Numbered from the stretch's first letter, positions 17,473-26,591 are shown. The stretch is DNA of 64,000 nucleotides from an uncultured Acetatifactor sp. (GCA_934402375.1 CAKRUB010000004.1:58405-122404); one strand, 5' to 3'. Made by a program: numbers and translations. Notes: generated by a model not told the origin, from the sequence alone.

Positions 17473-19083
17473 ATGTTGCGAGTAAATCAGGTCAAAATCA
17501 GGACGGAACACACGGGGGAACAGTTAAAGAGAAAGACGGCGGAGGCGCTTGGCATTCAGACGGCGGATATTCTCGGATTGAGGATCATCCGCCAGTCCAT
17601 TGATGCCAGAAAGAAGCCGGAGATCTTTTACAGCTATTCGCTCGAGGTTCAGGTAAAGAATGAGGATAAGGTATTAAAGAGATTTAGGGGCAAGGAAAAT
17701 CAGGTGTGCCGTGCCGAAAGCACCGTCTACCGTTTCCCGGAACCGGGGATGAAGAGACGGAAGCAGCCGACGGTCATTGTCGGCATGGGACCTGCCGGGC
17801 TGTTCTGTGCGTATTATCTGGCGCTGCACGGCTATCGGCCGATCCTTCTGGAGCGTGGAAAGTGCGTCGAGGAGAGGCAGAGAGATGTCGAGCGGTTCTG
17901 GGAGACGGGAAATCTCGATCCGGCATCCAATGTACAGTTCGGAGAGGGCGGTGCAGGGACATTCTCGGACGGCAAGCTGAACACGCTTGTCAAGGATCGT
18001 GACGGCAGGAACAGGGAGGTGCTGGAAACCTTTGTGCGCTTCGGGGCGAAGGAGAGCATCTGTTACGAGGCAAAGCCGCATATCGGGACGGATGTTCTGT
18101 GCAATGTCGTTCGGAATATGAGGAATGAGATCGTCAGGCTTGGCGGAGAGGTACATTTTCAGAGCTGTGTGACGGATGTGGAGATTTCCGGGGGAGCCGT
18201 CAGCACTGTCACAGTCAATGGAGAGCGGAGAATTCCCTGTGAGCAGCTTGTGCTCGCAATCGGGCACAGCGCGCGGGATACCATGGAAATGCTCTATGAA
18301 AAGAGGATTCCCATGGAGGCGAAGGCGTTTGCCGTCGGACTAAGGGTGGAGCACCCTCAGGCGATGATCAATGAGAGCCAGTACGGATGTGAGAATCCGG
18401 GCAGTCTGGGTGCGGCAGCTTACAAGTTGACGGCGAAGGCGAAAAACGGCAGAGGTGTCTATTCGTTCTGCATGTGCCCCGGCGGTTATGTTGTCAACGC
18501 ATCCTCCGAGAACGGGCGCACGGCGGTAAACGGCATGAGCTACAGTGGACGAAACGGGGAGAATGCCAACAGCGCAATCATCGTTGCGGTTACGCCGGAG
18601 GACTACGGCTCGGATCACCCGCTTGCGGGAATCGCGTTCCAGAGAAGACTGGAGGAGCGGGCTTATGAGCTCGGGCAAGGGAAAATCCCGGCGCAGCGTT
18701 ATGGGGATTTCCGAAACCGGGTGACAGGGCAGGATGACGGATGGCAGGAGCCGGAGACCATGATACAGCCACAGTGCAAGGGTGGATATGTCTGGGCGGA
18801 TGTCAGTAAGATTCTCCCGGAGGAGTGCAATCGGGCGTTTGTGGACGGAATGGAATGCTTTGAACGGCAGATCAGGGGCTTTGACAGACCGGATGCCGTA
18901 TTGCTCGGCGTGGAGAGCCGAACCTCCTCGCCGGTGAGAATCGGGCGCGACGAGACCCTGCAGTCTGAGATCCGGGGGCTGTACCCCTGCGGCGAGGGCG
19001 CCGGATATGCGGGCGGGATTACGTCTGCGGCGATGGACGGACTCAGGGTAGCGGAGCAGATCGCTTCGGAATTTGCTCCCTGA
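17473..19083 (+). CDS. FAD-dependent dehydrogenase (YpfH/UPF-type flavoprotein)
   Basis: A 536-residue flavoprotein with an N-terminal about 90-residue helper domain (TAEALGIQTADILGLRIIRQSIDARKKPEIFYSYSLEV), the FAD motif VIVGMGPAGLFCAYYLA, the diagnostic NVQFGEGGAGTFSDGKLNT, and the C-terminal PCGEGAGYAGGITSAAMDGLRVAEQI. It belongs to the widespread family annotated only as NAD(P)/FAD-dependent oxidoreductase. The start MLRVNQVKI at 17473 has AGGAG 11 bases upstream; the longer frame from 17284 overlaps the previous gene and is rejected. Confidence 0.9.
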   Translation: MLRVNQVKIRTEHTGEQLKRKTAEALGIQTADILGLRIIRQSIDARKKPEIFYSYSLEVQVKNEDKVLKRFRGKENQVCRAESTVYRFPEPGMKRRKQPTVIVGMGPAGLFCAYYLALHGYRPILLERGKCVEERQRDVERFWETGNLDPASNVQFGEGGAGTFSDGKLNTLVKDRDGRNREVLETFVRFGAKESICYEAKPHIGTDVLCNVVRNMRNEIVRLGGEVHFQSCVTDVEISGGAVSTVTVNGERRIPCEQLVLAIGHSARDTMEMLYEKRIPMEAKAFAVGLRVEHPQAMINESQYGCENPGSLGAAAYKLTAKAKNGRGVYSFCMCPGGYVVNASSENGRTAVNGMSYSGRNGENANSAIIVAVTPEDYGSDHPLAGIAFQRRLEERAYELGQGKIPAQRYGDFRNRVTGQDDGWQEPETMIQPQCKGGYVWADVSKILPEECNRAFVDGMECFERQIRGFDRPDAVLLGVESRTSSPVRIGRDETLQSEIRGLYPCGEGAGYAGGITSAAMDGLRVAEQIASEFAP

Positions 19084-19094
19084 CAGCAGGGGTA

Positions 19095-19123
19095 TTGACG
19101 GTATTCCCAAAATCAAGTAAAAT
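19095..19123 (+). promoter_or_regulatory. Sigma-A-like promoter for the proB operon
   Basis: TTGACG at 19095-19100, exactly 17 bases, TAAAAT at 19118-19123. It lies 12 bases after the preceding stop codon and about 85 bases before proB. Confidence 0.7.
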
Positions 19124-19174
19124 AAGACTTATCGCAATTTAGCGTACTAAAGTATAGAAGACGGATGGATAGAT

Positions 19175-19207
19175 TGCGCAAAGAACGTGCGCAGAAAAGG
19201 GATAAAA
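19175..19207 (+). promoter_or_regulatory. Hairpin-SD leader before proB
   Basis: TGCGCAAAGAACGTGCGCA (19175-19193) forms a six-base-pair hairpin, followed by GAAAAGGGATAAAA and the ATG. Same family as the leaders at 2971-3068, 7105-7137, 51531-51563 and 59361-59394. Confidence 0.75.
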
Positions 19208-20074
19208 ATGAACAGTCTGAGAGAGCTGATTAAGGACAAGAAAAGAATCGTCATAAAGATCGGATCGTCCTCCCTGACCCACAAGGAGACGGGGGACATG
19301 GATTATATCCGCATGGAAAAGCTGGTGCGTGAACTCAGCGACATCAGGAACCAAGGCAAGGAGGTCGTGCTGGTCTCCTCGGGAGCCATCGCGGCAGGAA
19401 AAAATGCAGTGAATTTGAAGGATGTCCGCGTGAACAGTCCGGCGGAGTCGCTGGCGGTGAAGCAGGCATGCTCGGCAGTGGGACAGGCGAGACTGATGAT
19501 GACCTACCAGAGACTGTTTGCCGAGTATAATCAGGTCGCGGCACAGATTCTGATGACGAAGAACACGATCGTGGATGATCTGAACCGGTATAATGCACAC
19601 AATACCTTTACGGAGCTTTTAAAGCTCGGCGCGATTCCAGTCGTCAACGAGAACGACACGATCACGACCTATGAGATTGAATTCGGAGACAACGACACGC
19701 TCTCAGCTATTGTGGCGGCGCTTGTGGATGCAGATCTCTTGATACTGCTCTCGGATATTGACGGATTGTACACGGACGATCCCCGGAAGAACCCGGATGC
19801 AAAATTTATCAGTCAGGTGGATGAGCTGACCGATGAACTGATGGGAATGGGAAAGGCGACGACCGGCAGCAATGTCGGCACCGGCGGCATGAACACAAAG
19901 CTGCTCGCGGCGAGAATCGCCACCAAGGCGGGCGCGGACATGATTATAGCCAACAGTAAGGACATCGGTGTGCTGCACCGGTTGTTAGCGGGTGAGGACG
20001 AGGGCACGCTTTTTGTGGCGAAGAAGGATGAGAACTTTGATCTTTCGGGCTTCGTTGCGAATCTACATAAATAA
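19208..20074 (+). CDS. proB: Glutamate 5-kinase
   Basis: Phosphorylates glutamate with ATP in the first step of proline synthesis. The 288-residue protein has the amino-acid kinase pattern: KRIVIKIGSSSLT, VLVSSGAIAAG, IPVVNENDTI, FGDNDTLSAIVA, LLILLSDIDGLYT and GTGGMNTKLLAARIA. It lacks the C-terminal PUA domain present in E. coli-type ProB (about 367 residues), as in many Clostridia. MNSLRELI (19208) is the start because AAAGGGA sits upstream and the hairpin leader precedes it. First gene of proB-DUF896-cyclo-ligase-proA-ppa. Confidence 0.95.
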   Translation: MNSLRELIKDKKRIVIKIGSSSLTHKETGDMDYIRMEKLVRELSDIRNQGKEVVLVSSGAIAAGKNAVNLKDVRVNSPAESLAVKQACSAVGQARLMMTYQRLFAEYNQVAAQILMTKNTIVDDLNRYNAHNTFTELLKLGAIPVVNENDTITTYEIEFGDNDTLSAIVAALVDADLLILLSDIDGLYTDDPRKNPDAKFISQVDELTDELMGMGKATTGSNVGTGGMNTKLLAARIATKAGADMIIANSKDIGVLHRLLAGEDEGTLFVAKKDENFDLSGFVANLHK

Positions 20075-20104
20075 GGATAGATAACGAAAGGCAGGATAAC
20101 AGCC

Positions 20105-20323
20105 ATGAACATGGATGAAAGAATTGCCAGAATTAATGAATTATACCATAAATCCCAGAAGGAGGGGCTGACAGAGGCGGAGAAGGAGGAGCAGGCAAAA
20201 CTGCGGAAGGAATATGTCGCCAGTGTCAGGAATAACTTAAAGAGTCAGTTGGATAACATTGTGATCGAGAAGCCGGACGGCACGAAAATCGATCTGGGCG
20301 AAAAATATGGAAAGAAAGACTGA
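20105..20323 (+). CDS. DUF896 (UPF0291/YnzC-like) small protein
   Basis: A 72-residue, highly charged helical protein with the DUF896 core: IARINELYHKSQKEGLTEAEKEEQAKLRKEYV followed by VRNNLKSQLDNI and a short tail. Homologues such as YnzC/YneC are small cytosolic two-helix proteins of unknown function, some under SOS control. Its 3' end overlaps the cyclo-ligase start by 17 bases. Confidence 0.93.
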   Translation: MNMDERIARINELYHKSQKEGLTEAEKEEQAKLRKEYVASVRNNLKSQLDNIVIEKPDGTKIDLGEKYGKKD

Positions 20324-20882
20324 GATCCGAAGCTGTGTGCTGGCAGCAAGGGACGGGCTGGATGAGGAGATGAGGAAGCGCGCCGGCATTCTGCTGACGG
20401 AACGCATTCTGGGACATCAGTGGTTTTACCGCTCCGAAATTCTGCTCGGGTTTGCAAGCTATGGGAGCGAGATTAACACCTATGAGATCCTTGGGGAGGC
20501 GTTAAAGGCGGGAAAGAAGGTGTATCTGCCGAAGGTTCTCACAGAGACGCACGGAGAGCCAGAAATGGCTTTCTTAAGGATTGATTCGCTGCAGGAGCTG
20601 CGTCCCGGTTACAGGGGAATCCCGGAGCCGTCCGGGCAGACCCCGGAATACCGCTATGCTGCGGAGGAAGCGGAGAGGACGCTGATGCTGATGCCGGGCG
20701 TGGCGTTTGACGGGTACAGAAACCGCATCGGCTACGGAAAGGGCTTCTATGACCGGTATCTCGCGGATAAGCCCGCACTGTGGGTTCGGACGATTGCGGT
20801 GGGCTTCCGGTGCCAGATGCTGGAGGGCGAATTGCCACATGAGGAGGAAGACATCCGGCCGTATCAGGTCATATGCATGTAG
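20307..20882 (+). CDS. 5-formyltetrahydrofolate cyclo-ligase
   Basis: Converts 5-formyl-THF to 5,10-methenyl-THF with ATP, returning a stored folate to the one-carbon pool. The 191-residue protein ends with the family signature LMLMPGVAFDGYRNRIGYGKGFYDRYLA and has VYLPKV and the ATP-binding IRSCVLAARDGLDEEMRKR start. Normal length (YqgN/YgfA family). Its start lies inside the DUF896 gene and it ends 30 bases before proA, so folate salvage is built into the proline operon here. Confidence 0.93.
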   Translation: MERKTEIRSCVLAARDGLDEEMRKRAGILLTERILGHQWFYRSEILLGFASYGSEINTYEILGEALKAGKKVYLPKVLTETHGEPEMAFLRIDSLQELRPGYRGIPEPSGQTPEYRYAAEEAERTLMLMPGVAFDGYRNRIGYGKGFYDRYLADKPALWVRTIAVGFRCQMLEGELPHEEEDIRPYQVICM

Positions 20883-20912
20883 ATTGTTCTCGATGACAGA
20901 TGGGAGGCTATT

Positions 20913-22160
20913 ATGACAGATTTACAGTTGATGGGGAAAAATGCTGTCAGGGCGAAGACCCTGCTGCAAAAGCTTAACACAGAGGAGAAAAATGCGGGAC
21001 TTCTCTCTGCCGCGGACGCCCTGATCTCGCGCACACAGGAGATTCTGGACGCCAATGCGAAGGACATGGAAAACGCAGTGAAAAACGGCATGAGTTCAGG
21101 CTTGCAGGACAGACTGCGTCTGACCCCGGAGCGCATTGCCGGCATGGCGGAGGGGCTACGCGAGGTGGCTGCTCTGCCTGACTGCATCGGAGAGGTTATG
21201 GAGGAGACTGAGCGTCCGAACGGCTTGAAGATTAAGAAGGTCAGAGTGCCCATGGGCGTTATCGGCATCATCTATGAGGCGAGACCCAACGTGACGGCGG
21301 ATGCCTTCGGACTGTGCTTCAAGACGGGAAATGCTGTCATTCTCAAGGGAGGAAGCGACGCGCTTTATTCCAACATAGCGATTGTCAAGGTGCTGAGAGA
21401 GGCACTGGAGAGCTGTGGGCTGCCGGCGGATGCGGTCGGGTTGATCGCTGATACGGACAGGGCAGTGACAGTGGAATTCATGAAGCTGAAGGAATATGTC
21501 GATCTGCTGATTCCGAGGGGCAGCGCCGGACTGATCAGGAGCGTTGTCGAGAACAGCACCATTCCGGTCATCGAGACGGGAACGGGAAACTGTCATGTGT
21601 ATATTGACAGTGAGGCAGACCTTGACATGGCGGCTAACATTGTCTATAATGCAAAGACCCAGAGAATCGGCGTCTGCAATGCCTGTGAATCGCTTGTCGT
21701 ACATAGTGCTGTCAGGGAGGCGTTTCTCCCGAAGCTGGCGGCAATCCTCGCGCCGAAGAACGTAGAGCTTCGCGGCGATGAGAGGATCAGGGAGGTGCTG
21801 ACCGACTGCGTTCCTGCGACGGAGGAGGATTACGGCACGGAGTATCTGGATTATATTCTTTCCCTGAAGACCGTGGATTCCGTGGAGGAGGCAATCGAGC
21901 ACATCAACCGATACAGCACGAAGCATTCGGAGTGCATCGTCACAGAGAACCGTCAGACCGCCGAAAAGTTCCTGAATGAGATCGACGCGGCATGTGTTTA
22001 CTGGAATGCCTCGACGCGGTTTACGGACGGCTTCGAGTTCGGCTTCGGTGCAGAGATCGGAATCAGCACGCAGAAGCTTCACGCGCGCGGACCTATGGGC
22101 TTAAAGGAACTGACTTCCTATAAGTATACGATCTATGGGGATGGACAGACCAGAAAATAA
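20913..22160 (+). CDS. proA: Glutamate-5-semialdehyde dehydrogenase (gamma-glutamyl phosphate reductase)
   Basis: NADPH-dependent reduction of gamma-glutamyl phosphate, second step of proline synthesis. The 415-residue protein has [66 protein letters not shown] and the catalytic cysteine segment [15 protein letters not shown], plus the C-terminal [30 protein letters not shown]. Complete and of usual length, with GGGAGG upstream (20902). Partners proB upstream. Confidence 0.97.
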   Translation: MTDLQLMGKNAVRAKTLLQKLNTEEKNAGLLSAADALISRTQEILDANAKDMENAVKNGMSSGLQDRLRLTPERIAGMAEGLREVAALPDCIGEVMEETERPNGLKIKKVRVPMGVIGIIYEARPNVTADAFGLCFKTGNAVILKGGSDALYSNIAIVKVLREALESCGLPADAVGLIADTDRAVTVEFMKLKEYVDLLIPRGSAGLIRSVVENSTIPVIETGTGNCHVYIDSEADLDMAANIVYNAKTQRIGVCNACESLVVHSAVREAFLPKLAAILAPKNVELRGDERIREVLTDCVPATEEDYGTEYLDYILSLKTVDSVEEAIEHINRYSTKHSECIVTENRQTAEKFLNEIDAACVYWNASTRFTDGFEFGFGAEIGISTQKLHARGPMGLKELTSYKYTIYGDGQTRK

Positions 22161-22171
22161 GTCTGGCAGAA

Positions 22172-22750
22172 ATGACACAGAAAGGTATGGTGATTCCAAT
22201 GAAAGAAATCAACGGCAGTATCTGGCACAGCATGAGCACGCAGAGGGTGACACCCACGGACTTTATCTGCGTGATCGAAATATCCAAGGGCAGCAAGAAT
22301 AAGTATGAGCTTGACAAGGAGACAGGTTTTCTGATCCTTGACCGCATCCTTCATACCTCCACGCATTATCCGGCAAACTACGGCTTTATTCCCAGAACCT
22401 ACGGAGATGACGGCGATCCGCTGGACGTATTGCTCCTGTGCTCGGAGCCTGTTCAGCCGCTGACACTGGTGCGGGCTTATCCGATCGGTGTGATTTCCAT
22501 GCTGGACAACGGCAAGAACGATGAGAAGATCATTGCCGTACCATTCAACGACCCGTATTACAACGGCTACCATGACATTTCGGAGCTTCCACCACATGTG
22601 GTGGAGGAGATGGAGCATTTCTTCACGGTCTACAAGGCACTGGAAAACAAGACCACCGCAGTCAACGAGAAGGGAAACCGCGAGGAAGCGATCGAGGTCA
22701 TCAAGAAGTGTCTGGATAACTACATAGATACCTTTATAAAAAGCTGGTAG
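22172..22750 (+). CDS. ppa: Inorganic pyrophosphatase (family I type)
   Basis: Hydrolyses pyrophosphate to phosphate, driving biosynthetic reactions. The 192-residue protein shows the family I active-site run: HYPANYGFIPRTYGDDGDPLDVLLLCSEP (YGFIP and DGDPLD), MLDNGKNDEKIIAV and the K-rich C-terminus. The two acidic motifs that bind Mg are intact. Start is uncertain: 22172, 22187 and 22199 are all in frame; AAGG at 22182 would serve the ATG at 22199 best (MKEINGSIWHSM). It ends in a strong terminator. Confidence 0.88.
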   Translation: MTQKGMVIPMKEINGSIWHSMSTQRVTPTDFICVIEISKGSKNKYELDKETGFLILDRILHTSTHYPANYGFIPRTYGDDGDPLDVLLLCSEPVQPLTLVRAYPIGVISMLDNGKNDEKIIAVPFNDPYYNGYHDISELPPHVVEEMEHFFTVYKALENKTTAVNEKGNREEAIEVIKKCLDNYIDTFIKSW

Positions 22751-22778
22751 GGAGCCTTTACAGGCTCCCCTTTTTATT
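22750..22778 (+). terminator. Intrinsic terminator after ppa
   Basis: GGGAGCC, six-base loop TTTACA, GGCTCCC, then CTTTTTATT. The loop also supplies the -35 box of the downstream feo promoter. Confidence 0.9.
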
Positions 22779-22785
22779 ATATAAT
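22757..22785 (+). promoter_or_regulatory. feoAB promoter
   Basis: TTTACA at 22757-22762, a 17-base spacer, TATAAT at 22780-22785; expected transcription start near 22792, just before the Fur box. Confidence 0.7.
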
Positions 22786-22797
22786 ATCGCCGATTAG

Positions 22798-22814
22798 TTG
22801 ATAATTATTATCAA
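22798..22814 (+). promoter_or_regulatory. Fur box controlling feoAB
   Basis: TTGATAATTATTATCAA is a perfect palindrome containing the 7-1-7 Fur consensus TGATAATNATTATCA without mismatch. It lies just downstream of the predicted start site and 19 bases before the feoA ATG, where bound Fe-Fur would block transcription. Confidence 0.9.
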
Positions 22815-22832
22815 AAGAGAAAGGCTGGAGCA

Positions 22833-23072
22833 ATGACACTGTATGAGGCAGAAAAAGGATGCAGCTACCGGATAGGCGGACTGTTCGTGGAACCGGGGAT
22901 AACAAGAAGGCTGCAGGCGCTGGGATTAAACGATGGAACGACGGTCAGGGTGCTGAACAGAAAGAGACGGGGAGCGCTGATTATTCAGGTCAGGGGAACG
23001 AGACTTGCTCTTGGAAGGCATATTTCCTCCAATATAGAAATTGAACAGATACAGGAGGAATTGAAAAAATGA
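22833..23072 (+). CDS. feoA: Ferrous iron transport protein A
   Basis: A 79-residue SH3-like FeoA protein, with RRLQALGLNDGTTVRVLNRKRRGALIIQVRGTRLALGRHISSNIEI matching the family fold. FeoA is a cytosolic accessory of the FeoB Fe(II) transporter. The stop overlaps the feoB start by four bases. Expression is predicted to be iron-repressed through the Fur box upstream. Confidence 0.93.
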   Translation: MTLYEAEKGCSYRIGGLFVEPGITRRLQALGLNDGTTVRVLNRKRRGALIIQVRGTRLALGRHISSNIEIEQIQEELKK

Positions 23073-25105
23073 GCGGTACGAAAGAGAAAAAGCATATTAA
23101 CGTTGCCTGCATCGGCAACCCAAATTGCGGAAAGACTACTTTATTCAACGCACTGACAGGCTCGAAGCTCAAGGTTGCAAACTGGCCGGGAGTGACTGTG
23201 GAGCGCTTCGAGGGTCAGACCAGCTTTGAGGATGTTGACATTACCCTCATTGATACTCCTGGCATTTATTCTCTGACCTGTTACACCATTGAAGAGAAGG
23301 TGACAAGGCAATGCGCTATGGATGACAGCATTGATGTGATCATCAATGTTGTGGATGCCTCATCTCTGGAGAGAAATCTTTATCTTACGCTTCAACTGCT
23401 GGAGCTTGGCAAGCCGATTGTGCTGGCACTGAACATGATGGATATTGTCAAGGAGCGTGGTATGGAGATTGATATGCATCGTCTGCCAGAAATGCTTGGG
23501 GATATTCCTATTGTGCCGGTTTCGGCGGCGAAGCGTACAGGACTTGATATTCTGTTACATGCAGTCGTCCACCATTATGAGGAGGGTAACGGCAGAAAGG
23601 GAGCACCCGGGGACGAGACGGAGTATGTTCTGAAATATCCTCCGGAAATTGAAGATAAGATTGCAAAGCTGGAGGTGATGATGGGAGCACATTATCCGAC
23701 CCATTCGTCTGTGCGCTGGCATGCAATCAAGCTGCTTGAGGATGATGAGGAGGTCAAGAAGGAGCATCCCATCTCGGTCACTAATGTTGTGGACAGAAGC
23801 TATGAGAAGGATATTATCCAGTGCAAATATGCCTACATAGAGAAGGTGGTTAATGAGACCCTGTTTTATAAGAATCAGAAGGCAGCCTCGACGGATAAAG
23901 TAGACAAAGTACTCACACATCCTTTCTGGGGGATTCCGATGTTTCTGCTGATTATGTGTGCTGTCTTTTTCCTGACTTTTACCGTTGGAGATCTCCTGAA
24001 GGGTGTCTTTGAGCAGGGGCTTGCATGGCTGTCTGCTGCGGCTTCGGCAGGACTTGACGCGATCGGTGTGACAGCATGGCTGAAATCGCTGATTGTTGAC
24101 GGTATTATTGCGGGTGTCGGAGGTATCCTGACCTTTATCCCGAATATCTTTATCCTGTTTCTTGCGCTTGCGGTGCTGGAGGACAGCGGCTATATGTCGA
24201 GAGTGGCTTATGTCATGGATTCTGTTATGGGAAGGGTCGGGCTCTCCGGAAAAGCATTTCTGCCTATGATACTCGGGTTTGGCTGTACGGTTCCTGCAAT
24301 CATGGCGACGAGGGCATTGGAGACGGAGCATGACAGGCGTAAGACCATGTTCGTGACACCGTTCATGTCATGCTCAGCCAGATTACCGATTTACGTTCTG
24401 TTTTCGGATATGTTTTTCCCTGAACATCCGGCACCGGTTGCTTTCTCCATGTATGTAATCGGAATGGTGATTGCTATTCTGGCGGCGCTGGTAATAAACA
24501 GAATGGAGAAGGGGCAGATCAATGATTCGCTGCTCATTGAATTGCCGGAATACAAGCGGCCGAATGCGAGAACAATACGCATCTATGTCTGGAACAAGCT
24601 GAAAGATTACCTTTCCAAGGCGGGAACCACGATTTTTGTTGCCTCGATTGTCATCTGGTTTTTGCTGAACTTCGGCATCGGAGGTATGGTAGATAATCCG
24701 GCTGAAAGCTTCGGAGCAGTCATTGGTCATCTCCTTGTGCCTGTGCTGAAGCCGGCAGGTCTGGGAATGTGGCAGATCGGTGTGGCATTGCTGTCAGGAC
24801 TGTCGGCAAAGGAAGTTGTTGTATCCAGCTTTGCTGTCCTATTTGGTGTTGCAAATGCAAATTCCGATGCGGGAATGGCGGCGATTGTCTCAAATATCCA
24901 GAGCATTAATCCCGGCTTTGGGGCATTGAATGCTTATTGCCTGATGCTTTTCTGTCTGCTTTATGTGCCCTGCGTTGCAACCGTCGCAACAGTGAAGAAG
25001 GAGAGCGGCTCATGGAAATTCACGGGAAAGATGATTGTTTTCCAGCTGGTTCTTGCCTGGATGGTGACGACGATCGTATATCAGATTGGCAACTTTTTCA
25101 GATAG
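23069..25105 (+). CDS. feoB: Ferrous iron transporter FeoB
   Basis: Inner-membrane Fe(II) uptake protein of 678 residues. The N-terminal G domain has G1 GNPNCGKTT, VANWPGVTVE (G2), DTPGIYSL (G3) and LNMMD (G4) in the first 140 residues, then the GDI region, then two gate repeats (VLEDSGYMSRVAYVMDSVMGRVGLSGKAFLPMILGFGCTVPAIMATR and its partner LSGLSAKEVVVSSF) within about eight to eleven transmembrane helices. Full length for short-form FeoB (no separate FeoC). Followed by a terminator that overlaps the next promoter. Confidence 0.97.
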   Translation: MSGTKEKKHINVACIGNPNCGKTTLFNALTGSKLKVANWPGVTVERFEGQTSFEDVDITLIDTPGIYSLTCYTIEEKVTRQCAMDDSIDVIINVVDASSLERNLYLTLQLLELGKPIVLALNMMDIVKERGMEIDMHRLPEMLGDIPIVPVSAAKRTGLDILLHAVVHHYEEGNGRKGAPGDETEYVLKYPPEIEDKIAKLEVMMGAHYPTHSSVRWHAIKLLEDDEEVKKEHPISVTNVVDRSYEKDIIQCKYAYIEKVVNETLFYKNQKAASTDKVDKVLTHPFWGIPMFLLIMCAVFFLTFTVGDLLKGVFEQGLAWLSAAASAGLDAIGVTAWLKSLIVDGIIAGVGGILTFIPNIFILFLALAVLEDSGYMSRVAYVMDSVMGRVGLSGKAFLPMILGFGCTVPAIMATRALETEHDRRKTMFVTPFMSCSARLPIYVLFSDMFFPEHPAPVAFSMYVIGMVIAILAALVINRMEKGQINDSLLIELPEYKRPNARTIRIYVWNKLKDYLSKAGTTIFVASIVIWFLLNFGIGGMVDNPAESFGAVIGHLLVPVLKPAGLGMWQIGVALLSGLSAKEVVVSSFAVLFGVANANSDAGMAAIVSNIQSINPGFGALNAYCLMLFCLLYVPCVATVATVKKESGSWKFTGKMIVFQLVLAWMVTTIVYQIGNFFR

Positions 25106-25132
25106 AACGCTAAAACCTAGACTTTCGTTTAG

Positions 25133-25161
25133 TTGACATGATTTTCCATGAAAGCTATAAT
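25133..25161 (+). promoter_or_regulatory. Consensus sigma-A promoter
   Basis: TTGACA at 25133-25138, 17-base spacer, TATAAT at 25156-25161: both hexamers are exact consensus. It reads into the membrane protein gene at 25239 and overlaps the feoB terminator hairpin at its 3' side. Confidence 0.9.
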
Positions 25162-25163
25162 TA

Positions 25164-25205
25164 GGCTGTCAGACAAGGCAAAGTACCTTGGCTGACAGCT
25201 TTTTA
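25164..25205 (+). terminator. Intrinsic terminator after feoB, overlapping the next promoter
   Basis: GCTGTCAG pairs with CTGACAGC, with an inner CAAGG/CCTTG stem, followed by TTTTT. A transcript from the promoter at 25133 would start near 25168, inside the 5' arm, so it would carry a truncated hairpin and probably escape termination. Confidence 0.8.
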
Positions 25206-25238
25206 TGTTCTGAAATACCAGAAAAAGGAGTAAAATGC

Positions 25239-26570
25239 ATGAAAAAAGTATTTATGGGTCTGGCGGTCGTCTGTCTTGTGCTCGGACTGATTGCCACTAT
25301 ACAGGACGCTGATGGTACGTTCCTGTTTGTCGGAATTCTGTTTGCCGCGCTCTTCGGTTTCCTTGCATGGCTGTGGAGAGGAAAATCCCCGATTAAGAGG
25401 ACAGGGGAGCAGATTGCTAACGTCGTGGAACTCGAGAAGCGGAAGCGGGAGGATTATAAGGGGCTCGCAAAGCCTATGAAGGTGCGGTACTGGAAGTTTC
25501 GCATTGTGGGAGCCGTTGTTTTCCTGCTGGGAGTGCTCATTCTGTGCAAGGGCTATGGAATGACCGTGACGATCTGCATAGCGACGGTAGTGATAATTGC
25601 CGGAGTCGCAATCTGGTGCTCGGCATCGCCGGAGAACTATAATTCCCTGACGGACATGGGCGTTATGATCTCGATGGACAGACCGCGGACCATCGAGGAA
25701 TTCTACGAGGCATACAAGAATGTGAAGACGCCGCTCGGCTCGGGTTACCTGGTCAAGTTCCGCACGATGAAGCAGAAGGCGCTGATGTTCGGACCGGACA
25801 ACAAGGGGCAGTACCTGTATTTCTGGCTGACAAAGGACGGCTACATCGGCTATATCGGTTATTCCTTCCTCGATGTGATCCAGGTGAAGTATAACGAGCC
25901 GCTGATCCCGATCAGGGAGGACTTCGGGGACAATTTGTCTGAGTATCTCTGCTATACTGCGGATGTGCTCCTGATGGAGCGGAGACTGAAGGAGAGCCTT
26001 GAATATTACATAAAGAACGGACAGGCGCTTCCCATCGAGGAGTCGCTGCCCTCCGAGGTCTATACCTTTAACGAGGACTTTAAGTTGACCGGACAGCATT
26101 TTGAACTCCGCGACAAGGACGACAACCTCGTCTATGAGATCGACGGAACCATGCCGCTGCTCAGCCTGCGCATCTTTGACAGCTATCATAACGAGCTCTT
26201 CAAGATGACGAAGGAGGTCGGTCATGCACTGGCGACCTACCGTTTTTATTATCAGGGTGAGCTGTACGGAACATTTGAAAAGCAGTTTACACTGGTGAGG
26301 GATAAGTTTGCAATGCATATCAATGACGGACGGCTGGAGCTGACGGAGATTGCCGGTTCGATCGGACATAATTTCAGCGTGACCTTAAACGGAAGACTCA
26401 TCGGTATGATTATGGACAATCTGGACATTACGCTTGAAAATGTATTCTTTGACAATGCAGTCATCATAGTATATGACGAGAAATATCGGGCGTTGATCAC
26501 GGCAATGGCGGTCATGGTTGCGAGAGAGCTTGCGCGTGACGAGGACGGCGCACTGCCGAACAGAATTTAA
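25239..26570 (+). CDS. Membrane protein with C-terminal LURP-one/tubby-like domain, function unknown
   Basis: A 443-residue protein. Two N-terminal hydrophobic hairpins (about residues 2-45 and 95-135) anchor it; the middle (150-290) is soluble and charged, and the last about 150 residues (FELRDKDDNLVYEIDG...DSYHNELFKMTKE...YRFYYQGELYGTFEKQFTLVRDKF...) have the repeating strand pattern of LURP-one-related (YxjI/tubby-like) proteins. That assignment is by pattern only. AAAAAGGAG precedes the ATG at 25239; a strong consensus promoter lies 78 bases upstream. It is followed 21 bases later by a small lipoprotein gene, probably an operon partner. Confidence 0.65.
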   Translation: MKKVFMGLAVVCLVLGLIATIQDADGTFLFVGILFAALFGFLAWLWRGKSPIKRTGEQIANVVELEKRKREDYKGLAKPMKVRYWKFRIVGAVVFLLGVLILCKGYGMTVTICIATVVIIAGVAIWCSASPENYNSLTDMGVMISMDRPRTIEEFYEAYKNVKTPLGSGYLVKFRTMKQKALMFGPDNKGQYLYFWLTKDGYIGYIGYSFLDVIQVKYNEPLIPIREDFGDNLSEYLCYTADVLLMERRLKESLEYYIKNGQALPIEESLPSEVYTFNEDFKLTGQHFELRDKDDNLVYEIDGTMPLLSLRIFDSYHNELFKMTKEVGHALATYRFYYQGELYGTFEKQFTLVRDKFAMHINDGRLELTEIAGSIGHNFSVTLNGRLIGMIMDNLDITLENVFFDNAVIIVYDEKYRALITAMAVMVARELARDEDGALPNRI

Positions 26571-26591
26571 AAAAGGAGAAATGATGATAAA

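Noticed and set aside
25203..26369. 388-codon minus frame across the LURP-like gene
   Set aside because: The plus-strand frame has a perfect promoter, SD and hydrophobic segments; the minus frame has none.
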